Source: a virus. Taken from it: DNA of 64,000 bases. The notes beneath the pieces were generated by a model that was not told where the DNA came from, ran no database searches, and worked only from the letters and a program-made list of their open reading frames with translations. Shown here one piece after another: positions 56,329 through 63,760 of the stretch (position 1 is its first letter; every line of letters begins with the position of its first letter). A program made the position numbers and the translations under genes. The stretch is from positions 1 through 64,000 of IMG/VR virus record IMGVR_UViG_3300025137_005412, one strand, 5' to 3'.

Positions 56329-57410
56329 ATATACCTCTTCATAAATTTGTTAAGACCCGCATCAACATGTAGAGACCTGTTCATGTTATGTTCTCGATCC
56401 TTATTAGTATTATACCATATATCCTGCCATTCTTTATCACTCAGGTGATATAAACGACTGATCTCCTCGTTCAACCTGTTAAGTCTATTAAGTGGATTAC
56501 GTTCGTTGTCGTATGAATGGTCTATATACCGATCAAAGAACTTCCATCCCTTCCTTCGTAGGTTGTTGATATGATGTTGCTGTGCCCAGTACAGAGAAAG
56601 GTTCCCTGATCTGAGAGCACGAAATGTCTTCTCACTTGCAAATGTAGTTAACGGTCCACCATTGACTCGTGTTTCCGATACGATCTCCAGTTGAAAGTTT
56701 GCTCGTGAATCATAGCTATCTACCATGGCACCATTCTCTCCCGCTATCAGGTCCTGTCCCTCATTAGTTATTCTATTCTTAATAGAACCCCAATTATCAA
56801 AGTGTTTCTTTAATGGTTCACTGATATGCGGTCTCTCGAGCTCGGTAAGTACATGTGGACATCTGATCTCCATCTGCATATTACTATTTACAAGTCTCTT
56901 TAAGAGTTCGATACGATATGTATAGTGTCTTCTCATCCAGAAGAACATACGATACTTCCTACTTACCTTCTGATCTCTTCGATTGTTAGATGGTTCAGGC
57001 TGTGACTGTGATAGATTACAATCAACGAACTTCTTCCAGTATGGAATATAGATCCAGTTCTTATCACAATTCTGAGTAAGTGGTCCTGAATTACAATGCC
57101 AGAAGTTTATGTTATCATAGTTCTTAAACTCATTCTTTACATCAAACCATTCAAGAAACCATGGTTCCATACCGACATTGACTATATAGACTACCTGATC
57201 ATTACCATGCTCATCATACATCTTATTCATATAATCACGAGCTACTTTATAGTCATTAAAGCCACCCATATGTTCAAAGTATATTACCTTATGATTCTTT
57301 GAGAGAGTAGCAAGATGTGGTTGAAAGCAGGATAGAGCTTTAGGTTTGAATGGGTACATCGATGTACCCATTTCTCTGATAAATGAGTTTGCTTGTATTA
57401 GTGGAAACAT
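56325..57410 (-). CDS. GT10-like glycosyltransferase
   Basis: 361 aa, coupled to its neighbour by 4 nt. ANFQLEIVSETRVNGGPLTT followed by FASEKTFRALRSGNLSLYWA resembles the alpha-1,3-fucosyltransferase motif (F-x-x-E-N/E-T ... T/S-E-K ... A-L-x-x-G). The N-terminal part is less typical. GDP-fucose or a related 6-deoxy sugar would be the donor in that family, which may connect it with Gmd products. The assignment is moderate. Confidence 0.5.
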   Translation of the reverse strand: MFPLIQANSFIREMGTSMYPFKPKALSCFQPHLATLSKNHKVIYFEHMGGFNDYKVARDYMNKMYDEHGNDQVVYIVNVGMEPWFLEWFDVKNEFKNYDNINFWHCNSGPLTQNCDKNWIYIPYWKKFVDCNLSQSQPEPSNNRRDQKVSRKYRMFFWMRRHYTYRIELLKRLVNSNMQMEIRCPHVLTELERPHISEPLKKHFDNWGSIKNRITNEGQDLIAGENGAMVDSYDSRANFQLEIVSETRVNGGPLTTFASEKTFRALRSGNLSLYWAQQHHINNLRRKGWKFFDRYIDHSYDNERNPLNRLNRLNEEISRLYHLSDKEWQDIWYNTNKDREHNMNRSLHVDAGLNKFMKRYI

Positions 57411-58573
57411 TGTTCGGTTCCATACTTTATAATCTTCTTAGTTCGAGGAATATCAAGATCGACATCATCTCCCCAAGGATCAACGAGTATTGAACCATCG
57501 GCAATGGAATCTATTATAAACTGTGAAGGACCACGGCTACAGAGATATACAGCCGGTTCACTCAGATACTTCTCATAATGAATCTTTGGTTGATTAAACA
57601 TATCTATCTGTGCCTCCATATCTTCAATCCATGCAGCGACTAGGAGAGAAGGAGAACCATCCGTGAGTTCAGATTCTGACTTAAAACCATTATCTAGAAA
57701 TACAATCGGTAGATCAAATGTCAAAAGATACTCGGACATCTTCTTAGCTTGAAAATCTCTTGCTTCCATGACCGATGAGAAGAGATCGTACTTAAGTTTA
57801 AGTTCCTCTGATAGAGACTTTAATGCTATATTATCTCGTGGATGACATGGACCACCGTCACCAAGACCAGGCTTCATGTATTTCTCACTGATAATTCTTT
57901 TCTTTGATTTGGCCAGAGCATTACATACCATGTTAGCATCTGTATGACCAATCTCCATTGCTACATCTTGAATCATATTGACAAAGGATATTTTCATAGA
58001 GATAAAAGTATTATAGAATACCTTTATACATTCAGCCTCCTCATATGAACCAGTTTCCCATCTCACTTTCGTAGTGATAATAGGTTTATAGAATTCTTTC
58101 AGTTCTTTAATATCTTCTTCATCACCACCAGCAATCATCATCTCAGGATTTAGAAAATCTTCCTTTACGGTACCCATTGCAATCAGATATGGATTGTATG
58201 CGAGTCTATAATTTTCAGGTATGTCGATCAATCTGTTTCTAAATGTGGTAGGTAATACAGTAGAGATTACAGTAACGAGTGCGTTGGGAGCGGCATAGTC
58301 ATTGAGATCTATGAGTACATCTTCAAGAGATGAGTAATCAAAATCCATTGCGGGTAAATTGTAAGTAGGTTTTTCACCACCATAGTTTTCATGATGTGGT
58401 GTAGGTACGGCAATAAAGATCATCTCAGCATCTTTACATACTTCAGCCATGTCAGTATTCATTTTTATATCATGAATATGAACATCATAGTATTCATTCA
58501 TTACATCAGCAACTGGTTGACCAAGTTTGCCTGCTCCGATAAATGCTACTTTCTTATTTTTTGCCACTGTCAA
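57398..58573 (-). CDS. UDP-glucose/GDP-mannose 6-dehydrogenase family protein
   Basis: 391 aa, near full length; TTG 58573 or GTG 58567 is the start. Motifs: VAFIGAGKLGQPVADVM (Rossmann), IFIAVPTPHHENYGG, YNPYLIAMGTVKEDFLNP (binding loop), GLGDGGPCHPRDNIALKSL (catalytic Cys, about 236). It oxidises a nucleotide sugar to its uronic acid. It has lost the canonical F-L-R-E-G sequence and may use an unusual substrate. A truncated relative lies at 45197. Confidence 0.8.
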   Translation of the reverse strand: MTVAKNKKVAFIGAGKLGQPVADVMNEYYDVHIHDIKMNTDMAEVCKDAEMIFIAVPTPHHENYGGEKPTYNLPAMDFDYSSLEDVLIDLNDYAAPNALVTVISTVLPTTFRNRLIDIPENYRLAYNPYLIAMGTVKEDFLNPEMMIAGGDEEDIKELKEFYKPIITTKVRWETGSYEEAECIKVFYNTFISMKISFVNMIQDVAMEIGHTDANMVCNALAKSKKRIISEKYMKPGLGDGGPCHPRDNIALKSLSEELKLKYDLFSSVMEARDFQAKKMSEYLLTFDLPIVFLDNGFKSESELTDGSPSLLVAAWIEDMEAQIDMFNQPKIHYEKYLSEPAVYLCSRGPSQFIIDSIADGSILVDPWGDDVDLDIPRTKKIIKYGTEQCFH

Positions 58574-58652
58574 AACCTTTTTTAAGAATACTTAAAACTA
58601 GGATTGTGGCTAAGGAAATGATGAAAGCATCCGCAATAGTTAATAGATCCAT
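58554..58652 (-). CDS. 32-residue membrane peptide
   Basis: On the minus strand an ATG at 58650-58652 starts a frame ending at 58554, 20 nt inside the next gene. It has one membrane helix (DAFIISLATILVLSILKK). It occupies the gap between the hydroxymethylase-like gene and the dehydrogenase, and was probably missed because of its size. Confidence 0.45.
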   Translation of the reverse strand: MDLLTIADAFIISLATILVLSILKKGFDSGKK

Positions 58653-58659
58653 GATTTAT

Positions 58660-59367
58660 TTATTTTACGAGTTTGAAGTGACGCTCGTATACATGAAGAT
58701 TCTGAACTTGCCATACTATCTGGCCAATCTTAACACTAAGATCTTGGGATAAACGTGAAAGAACTTCTTGCTGCCATGCATAATCATTACGATAGCCATA
58801 TATAACATCATTAGATCTCATTTGAACTACTGAATGAATGGAGTTATTACGAATATAATATGTCACAGCATTAGTACAGATGAAATCATTCTTGCCATTT
58901 TCTCGGTATTCTTTCCATATAGATGGACGATTGTATATCATAGCAGCACGTCTGGAATCTGGATTATCAAGAAGTTCTTCGACTACATGTTCATATTGAT
59001 TATGATATAGATCATCGAAGATTAACTTACCGTAATTTGAATTGATATTACCATAATGATCAGCAGACATTTGCCATGCTTTAGGTGGTAGTTTATCTTC
59101 AGGACCATAGATGTCATATATATTTGTAGAGGTTGAATCATACCATTCAATTTCAGCATCTATATACTTTTGATTAGGGATACCAAAGATCGCAGGTTCA
59201 TCGGCTACAAAAGAAGCACCAATTAATTCTATAGTCTTAGAACCAGATCGATCCTTGGTAAACTTTTTTTGATTCAGTTCACTAATAAAGTGAGATCTGA
59301 TATCAGAAACTTTAGGTGTTAGATCATTTTTCAAAGATCTTCGCGAGAATTCCAGTATTTCCGCCAT
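58660..59367 (-). CDS. dCMP/dUMP hydroxymethylase-like protein (ThyA family)
   Basis: 235 aa. DFICTNAVTYYIRNNSIHSV gives the catalytic Cys, and VVQMRSNDVIYGYRNDYAWQ the R-S-x-D and pyrimidine-binding region. In thymidylate synthase the residue after P-F is Asn; in phage dCMP hydroxymethylase (T4 gp42) it is Asp. Here it is Asp (Y-R-N-D). RRAAMIYNRPSIW is also typical of the phage type. So a hydroxymethylase is favoured over a methylase, which would make 5-hydroxymethyl pyrimidine. ThyX already supplies dTMP. Confidence 0.65.
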   Translation of the reverse strand: MAEILEFSRRSLKNDLTPKVSDIRSHFISELNQKKFTKDRSGSKTIELIGASFVADEPAIFGIPNQKYIDAEIEWYDSTSTNIYDIYGPEDKLPPKAWQMSADHYGNINSNYGKLIFDDLYHNQYEHVVEELLDNPDSRRAAMIYNRPSIWKEYRENGKNDFICTNAVTYYIRNNSIHSVVQMRSNDVIYGYRNDYAWQQEVLSRLSQDLSVKIGQIVWQVQNLHVYERHFKLVK

Positions 59368-59746
59368 GGTCAGGTGCCTCCCAATTTGCTGGTTTAGTTA
59401 AGTCCGGTAATCCATAAGGATTAGGACGTGATTCTTTAATTCCAATTTCTTTATTTAAGTTTGCTTTAAGTACTTCTTGCCATGCTTTATTACCATCTAC
59501 TTTGAAAGCATCAAGTGTACCAGCAGCAAATACAATAAGATCAATAAGACCATCTACAATTTCTTTTGTATCACCATCATCAAGTGCTGCTTTAGTTTCA
59601 TCTAATTCTTCTTGACACATTTCTAATCTAAATGCTAGGTACTTACCAAGCATATCTTTATTCATTCTATCTACTACTACAGGTACCATATATTTCATAT
59701 GCATACCTTTCATATCTTCAAATATATCACTCATATCTTGCTCCAT
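59324..59746 (-). CDS. MazG-like nucleotide pyrophosphohydrolase
   Basis: 140 aa. FRLEMCQEELDETKAAL and EIVDGLIDLIVFAAGTLDAF give the E-x2-E...E-x2-D metal motifs of all-alpha NTP pyrophosphohydrolases. The C-terminal part (KESRPNPYGLPDLTKPANWE) is typical of phage MazG-like proteins. It hydrolyses a nucleoside triphosphate, perhaps house-cleaning dNTPs or (p)ppGpp-like signals. It overlaps genes on both sides. Confidence 0.82.
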   Translation of the reverse strand: MEQDMSDIFEDMKGMHMKYMVPVVVDRMNKDMLGKYLAFRLEMCQEELDETKAALDDGDTKEIVDGLIDLIVFAAGTLDAFKVDGNKAWQEVLKANLNKEIGIKESRPNPYGLPDLTKPANWEAPDHGGNTGILAKIFEK

Positions 59747-60041
59747 TAAAAATTGCTGAGAATATTAAAGGTTCTATATCTGTATTATACACTTTATGAA
59801 ACTTATTTGCTGGTACTGGAATAGTATCACCAGGTTTAACTGCAAATGTTTCTTCATCTATTTGCATAAGTCCATTACCTTTTGTAAATACATATACTTC
59901 TTCTTGTTGTTTATCACTGTGTGTATGACCATTTGTTTCACATCCAGGTTGTAAGCAAGTAATTGATGGAACTAATATCTTTAGTTCATCATTATCTAGT
60001 ACGTAGTACCTCTCGTCTTTCTTAGCTATTTTCCAGGTCAT
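59727..60041 (-). CDS. cupin-domain protein
   Basis: 104 aa. CETNGHTHSDKQQEEVYVFTKG has H-x-H...E-x-Y, the first cupin motif, and VKPGDTIPVPANKFHKVYN the second with G-D...P...H. All metal ligands are present. It may be an epimerase/isomerase for sugars or a binding protein. It overlaps its neighbours by about 20 nt, so it shares the operon's regulation. Confidence 0.72.
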   Translation of the reverse strand: MTWKIAKKDERYYVLDNDELKILVPSITCLQPGCETNGHTHSDKQQEEVYVFTKGNGLMQIDEETFAVKPGDTIPVPANKFHKVYNTDIEPLIFSAIFNGARYE

Positions 60042-60312
60042 GTGTATGTAAGGCTATAAGAGCGTAATGTAATATCTTCATGATATCAGCTCTGTTTTTA
60101 CCATCTTTCTTTCCATATCGTTGTGTATATTTTAAAACATTACCTAAACTAAAGCTTAGGCCATGGCCACAATCAATAATAAATTCTGTTGATTGAAACT
60201 TATTCTTAGAGTAATGACCATCATAAGTCTTATCAATATAAGATTGCAGATCATCAATCAGATTCTTTTCATTGAACTTGTATTCTATTTTACTTTGTGA
60301 ATGGCCAGCCAT
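60022..60312 (-). CDS. DUF3310-like protein
   Basis: 96 aa. GHGLSFSLGNVLKYTQRYGKKDG followed by ADIMKILHYALIAL matches DUF3310 (phage SaV-like, G-N-x-x-K-Y-x-x-R-x-x-x-K). The family is common in phages and possibly linked to nucleotide metabolism; activity is not known to me. Coupled to the cupin and the next small gene by overlaps of 20-23 nt. Confidence 0.65.
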   Translation of the reverse strand: MAGHSQSKIEYKFNEKNLIDDLQSYIDKTYDGHYSKNKFQSTEFIIDCGHGLSFSLGNVLKYTQRYGKKDGKNRADIMKILHYALIALHTHDLENS

Positions 60313-60493
60313 TTTTATTTCCTTTTAAGTTTTCAATTCTTTCTTTTAAAAAAGATATAGTAGTATATATGAATCCACAATCATGTGGTTCTAATAATGT
60401 TTCGAAATATTTGATTTCATTTTCTAGTATTTCTATTTTAGCACCATCAGAATATTCCATGGTACCACTATCATTTATTTGTTTATTGTCCAT
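60290..60493 (-). CDS. small helical protein
   Basis: 67 aa: an acidic start (DNKQINDSGTMEYSDGAKIE) and two helices separated by PHDCGF. It overlaps both neighbours. No function recognised. Confidence 0.4.
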   Translation of the reverse strand: MDNKQINDSGTMEYSDGAKIEILENEIKYFETLLEPHDCGFIYTTISFLKERIENLKGNKNGWPFTK

Positions 60494-60767
60494 CCATTTT
60501 TCCTCTCATATATGATACTGCGAATGAGCAGTAATTAATCATGTCTTTATAGGTATCTTCTAGTGATTCAAACTTTACATCACCATCAGCTTCGAGAAGA
60601 GACTGAGCTCTAAGTAGTTTCTGATGAATCATGTCATGAATAGTATCAACACCACGCCTGTAATGCATGGCTTGTTTAATATCTGATTTGGGATTTTGAT
60701 AATCTTGAGACTTAGCTAATTGTAAGTCAATACATTCTTTAAGTATTTTTACTGATTCTTTTTCCAT
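60483..60767 (-). CDS. DUF1599/Nmad1-like protein
   Basis: 94 aa. KSQDYQNPKSDIKQAMHYRR then IHDMIHQKLLRAQSLLE and KFESLEDTYKDMINYCSFAVS match the DUF1599 (nucleotide modification associated domain 1) consensus: D-Y-Q-x-P, T-I-x-D-x-I-x-x-K-x-L-R-x-x-S-L-L-E, D-x-x-N-Y. The family tends to co-occur with base modification genes in phages. With the hydroxymethylase-like gene 1.1 kb away, a modified nucleotide pathway is suggested. Confidence 0.7.
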   Translation of the reverse strand: MEKESVKILKECIDLQLAKSQDYQNPKSDIKQAMHYRRGVDTIHDMIHQKLLRAQSLLEADGDVKFESLEDTYKDMINYCSFAVSYMRGKMDGQ

Positions 60768-61227
60768 GGTGCTCGCTGTGTATGTTTATTAATCTATTAA
60801 TATTATACTTTTTAATTCTAATTTTTTTCTGTACGAGATGATTCATCCATGATTTTTTATTTGTAAACTTATCTCCATAGAATATCTTTAAGAGTGTATC
60901 ATCACTGATACCTTTTCTATCGAATAATCTATCAAGATCAAATGTAGTTGGTAGTACTTCATCAGCAGTATCTCTCTTATAGAGTTCATATGATTGCGGA
61001 TGATAATCTTTAATGTATGATATAAAGTTTGCACTATAACCACAATTAAAGCAATGGCATACAAGACCTTGTTGTTTTGCATCTACCCAGAATCTTGCTT
61101 TACGAGTATTAGTAGCACTATCACCACATACTTGACATGACCAGTTCCATGAGTATTGAGTTTTCTTCTTATAGTTTCTTACTTCGTAAGTAAGACTGTC
61201 AGCAATTGAAATTAAGTTATGAAGCAT
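60739..61227 (-). CDS. primase-type zinc-ribbon protein
   Basis: 162 aa. YSWNWSCQVCGDSATNTRKARF and GLVCHCFNCGYSANFISYI form a Cys4 zinc ribbon (C-x2-C ... C-x2-C) like that at the N terminus of phage primases, with a following helix YHPQSYELYKRD. There is no TOPRIM or catalytic core after it. It may be a detached primase module, paralogous to the ribbon in the protein at 23718, or a regulator with the same fold. Overlaps the neighbours by 16-29 nt. Confidence 0.6.
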   Translation of the reverse strand: MLHNLISIADSLTYEVRNYKKKTQYSWNWSCQVCGDSATNTRKARFWVDAKQQGLVCHCFNCGYSANFISYIKDYHPQSYELYKRDTADEVLPTTFDLDRLFDRKGISDDTLLKIFYGDKFTNKKSWMNHLVQKKIRIKKYNINRLINIHSEHHGKRISKNT

Positions 61228-61988
61228 TCTTGAATTTTATCTATTTGTCTAAGAGTTTCTTCGAACATGTTTGGTGTTAACATGTTTGGTCCATCAGAAG
61301 GTGCTACAGTAGGATTATCATGAACTTCCATAAAGAATCCATCTACACCAACGGCAGCTGCAGCTCTACATAATGGTTGAACGAATTGTCTTTTACCACC
61401 ACTGACTCCATCACCAGCACCAGGTTCTTGTACTGAATGTGTAGCATCGAATATAACTTTCATATTTGGATAATCTTTTTGAAGTACCTGTCTCATATAA
61501 CTTAAACCTCTCATGTCTACTACTAGATTATTATACCCGAAAGTTGTACCTCTTTCTGTAATCCATATAGGAGCATCAGGATCAGGTTTAGATAGTATAC
61601 CTTTAACTTCTTTATATGATAGGAATTGACCTTTCTTTATATTAACAGGTTTCCATGTAGAACATGCTTCTACAATAAGATCTGTTTGTCTGCAAAGAAA
61701 AGCTGGGATTTGGAATACATCTATAATGTCTTGAAGATATTCCACTTGATAGCACTCATGAACATCCGTCAAAAGTTTCATGTCTGGATTTTCATTCTTT
61801 AGAAACTCAAAGTCCTCAACGAATTGTTTTAATCCAACACCTCGTTTACCTTTAACTGAACTTCGGTTTGCCTTATCAAAAGAAGCTTTATAATAAAATT
61901 CACCACTTACAATCTCTTTGATAGCGTCAAACATTTTCTGTGAATGTTCAATACTTTCATGTTGACATGGTCCCGCAATTAAAATCAT
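61212..61988 (-). CDS. kdsA: 3-deoxy-D-manno-octulosonate-8-phosphate synthase
   Basis: 258 aa. LIAGPCQHESIEHSQ at the start, FYYKASFDKANRSS, KPVNIKKGQFLS, WITERGTTFGYNNLVVDMRG, VIFDATHSVQEPG and GFFMEVHDNP are the KdsA signatures. It condenses PEP with arabinose-5-phosphate to KDO-8-P for LPS core. The C in GPC, the H in DATHS, the E in FMEVH and the D in SDGPN match the ligands of the metal-dependent class, unlike the Asn-type E. coli enzyme. A phage copy may boost KDO supply or alter LPS of the host. Confidence 0.93.
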   Translation of the reverse strand: MILIAGPCQHESIEHSQKMFDAIKEIVSGEFYYKASFDKANRSSVKGKRGVGLKQFVEDFEFLKNENPDMKLLTDVHECYQVEYLQDIIDVFQIPAFLCRQTDLIVEACSTWKPVNIKKGQFLSYKEVKGILSKPDPDAPIWITERGTTFGYNNLVVDMRGLSYMRQVLQKDYPNMKVIFDATHSVQEPGAGDGVSGGKRQFVQPLCRAAAAVGVDGFFMEVHDNPTVAPSDGPNMLTPNMFEETLRQIDKIQECFIT

Positions 61989-61991
61989 AAT

Positions 61992-62132
61992 TTAGTTTCT
62001 ATCGTAAAAATCGTCTAAAGGGTTATCAGGTAGATTATACTTCTTTTTACGATCTTTTTCCGCTTGTTCTTTTTCTTCTTTAGTTAGGCCGCGATCTTTC
62101 AGAGGTCTAGCCTCCATAAATCGGTCTGTCAT
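61992..62132 (-). CDS. 46-residue charged protein
   Basis: From ATG 62130-62132 (start chosen because TAATAAATATAG lies just before it). It is extremely Lys/Glu/Asp-rich (KEEKEQAEKDRKKKYNLPD). A longer N-terminal extension to 62192 overlaps the previous gene and is not supported. It ends 3 nt before kdsA. Function unknown. Confidence 0.45.
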   Translation of the reverse strand: MTDRFMEARPLKDRGLTKEEKEQAEKDRKKKYNLPDNPLDDFYDRN

Positions 62133-62142
62133 ACTATATTTA

Positions 62143-62571
62143 TTACCCGATATTATCAAGTGCATCTCTGACAAATTTGATATTATCAGCATTATTATCT
62201 AACACTTTAATAGCATCATCCATATAAGTTATGTAGTCTGTTTCTTGTTCTATCTCTCTAACAATCACATCAACTTTATCATGTATAGGATCATCGTGAT
62301 CTACTAGGTCCCATATCTTATAGCCAATAGATTCAATCTCACTTACTTTTTCTTTGAAAAATTTTTGAGCCTGTTCTTTATTGTAGCTATCCATAATAGT
62401 ATCATAATCTCTGCTACCTTTTTCAGCAACTGAGAGTACTAGCTCATCATCACTTGACCAAGCTTCGTACAGTACATACTCTTTGCCATCTCTGACACCT
62501 TGAACACGAATGATCTTTTCTTCATCAGTATAGTTATCTTCAATAACATTTTTTAAATTTTCTAGTTTCAT
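62143..62571 (-). CDS. hypothetical protein
   Basis: 142 aa, acidic, helical-plus-beta with EDNYTDEEKIIRVQGVRDGK and LYEAWSSDDELVLSV. No membrane part, no recognised motif. Three nt after the previous stop of the early gene at 62574. Confidence 0.5.
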   Translation of the reverse strand: MKLENLKNVIEDNYTDEEKIIRVQGVRDGKEYVLYEAWSSDDELVLSVAEKGSRDYDTIMDSYNKEQAQKFFKEKVSEIESIGYKIWDLVDHDDPIHDKVDVIVREIEQETDYITYMDDAIKVLDNNADNIKFVRDALDNIG

Positions 62572-62573
62572 AT

Positions 62574-62915
62574 TTACCTACTTTCTTGGATTAATCTTGG
62601 AGTGTGAGCATTTCTTTCCATTTTTGAAAAGTATTCTGACCACCATTTATCAGTACTAGTTTCTCTGACTTCAGAGGTCTTGATTACTTGTTTTAAAGTA
62701 ATAAGATCTGCTTCATAAAAATCTAATAACATATCAGTGAATGGATTTCTGTCATTTGATTTCCATTTGATTTCATTGCCATCAGCATAAAAATCATCTT
62801 TATATGTTTCTACTGCATTTTGTGTAGTAGACCATTGATAATTGTAGAACTCATCATTTCTCTTATAGTCTCTACCAGCGATAGTCACTTCATTAAATAA
62901 TTTTTTATCTTTCAT
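62574..62915 (-). CDS. small early-type protein behind cassette copy C
   Basis: 113 aa from ATG 62913-62915. The leader ATGATTAACAAAGGAGAATATATG is the same as copy A, so the upstream ATG at 62936 is part of the leader and is rejected. The protein is charged with KKLFNEVTIAGRDYKRNDEF. Position behind an early-type promoter suggests early expression. Function unknown. Confidence 0.55.
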   Translation of the reverse strand: MKDKKLFNEVTIAGRDYKRNDEFYNYQWSTTQNAVETYKDDFYADGNEIKWKSNDRNPFTDMLLDFYEADLITLKQVIKTSEVRETSTDKWWSEYFSKMERNAHTPRLIQESR

Positions 62916-63030
62916 ATATTCTCCTTTGTTAATCATTTATATGTACCATTCTATACAGGTTATACAGTAATGTACAACGTTTTATGCGTTTCTTTAAGAT
63001 TAAATTGTTATAAGAAAACAACTACTTAGA
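62916..63030 (-). promoter_or_regulatory. conserved early-type regulatory cassette, copy C
   Basis: On the minus strand, TAAGTAGTTG (63019-63028 region), TTTTCTTATAACAATTTAATC, TTGTAC (62972-62977), TATAGA (62950-62955) and GATTAACAAAGGAGAATATATG follow in the same order as copies A and B. Copy C is nearly identical to copy A around the promoter core (GTTGTACATTACYGTATAACC). Confidence 0.75.
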
Positions 63031-63068
63031 CCTAAACTGTTAATAACTTTTAGATTATACTTTAAAAT

Positions 63069-63106
63069 CAACAACTTAAACTTTCGTTTGTTATCAACCA
63101 CTTAAA
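63069..63106 (-). repeat. two further copies of TAAGTNGTTG
   Basis: On the minus strand TAAGTTGTTG (63069-63078) and TAAGTGGTTG (63095-63104) lie upstream of the copy in cassette C, spaced 26 and 50 nt apart. One overlaps the stop codon of the zincin gene. With A and B this makes five occurrences of the motif, all in these three regions. Confidence 0.6.
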
Positions 63107-63734
63107 GTTTTTTCCTCATAGCAGCCATTTTTTGTCTAGCGGTGTGCCATCTTGAAAAGGAATAAGGTGTAGGATGCTTACCTAGCTTGAGACCTTCTTT
63201 TCTAAATTCTGATTTAAGAACATCATGACATTCTCTACCCATAAATGCTGATACTAGTTTTAAGAGTACATTACGGTATTCACGACCATGATGCATCTGA
63301 CCTGCGGCATGAGATAATTCATGAAGTAGAACATATAGATTATAACCATGTTTCTGATCAAGTGTAATCTCATATATGTATGCCCAGCCATGACAACCAC
63401 GACCATTGTAGTTTGCCTTATCTCTAAGCTTTACTTTATGACCACCCTTAGCGTCAGCTTTTATAAATGCTGAGGACTTACAAATCCTATTGCATCTTTG
63501 CTGAGCCTCTTTAAGAGTCTTATAATATTCTTGTTTGTGTTTAAATGCTGGTGTTCTGTATAGTGCTCTTTCTGCTCTATATACTTTACCAGCTTCGGTA
63601 TCTCGTTTATTTTCCATACGAGACATGCTGTGTTTTTTCTTATGCTGATTGAGATATCTGATATAAGCTCGTTGCTCGCCAACAAGGATATCCTCCCTCT
63701 CATTGACATCGTTTTTAAACGACTGATAGTCCAT
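63102..63734 (-). CDS. SprT/WSS1-like zinc metalloprotease
   Basis: 210 aa. LYVLLHELSHAAGQMHHGREY carries the HExxH motif (about 139-143) with a following His (QMHHG) as third ligand, as in SprT/Spartan and Wss1 families. The remainder is strongly basic, rich in Lys, Arg and His. Such proteins cleave DNA-protein crosslinks in cells. It is a plausible DNA-associated protease in the phage. It is preceded by AATAAATAC on the minus strand. Confidence 0.72.
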   Translation of the reverse strand: MDYQSFKNDVNEREDILVGEQRAYIRYLNQHKKKHSMSRMENKRDTEAGKVYRAERALYRTPAFKHKQEYYKTLKEAQQRCNRICKSSAFIKADAKGGHKVKLRDKANYNGRGCHGWAYIYEITLDQKHGYNLYVLLHELSHAAGQMHHGREYRNVLLKLVSAFMGRECHDVLKSEFRKEGLKLGKHPTPYSFSRWHTARQKMAAMRKKL

Positions 63735-63760
63735 ACTTAAGTTGTCCTCTCTGTTAGTAT

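Noticed and set aside
60783-60840. Possible Rho-independent terminator in the AT-rich stretch near 60.8 kb
   Set aside because: It lies inside the coding region of the zinc-ribbon protein and shows no clear stem.
62916-62936. N-terminal extension of the gene at 62574-62915
   Set aside because: Same reason: the extension is the conserved leader and not protein-coding.
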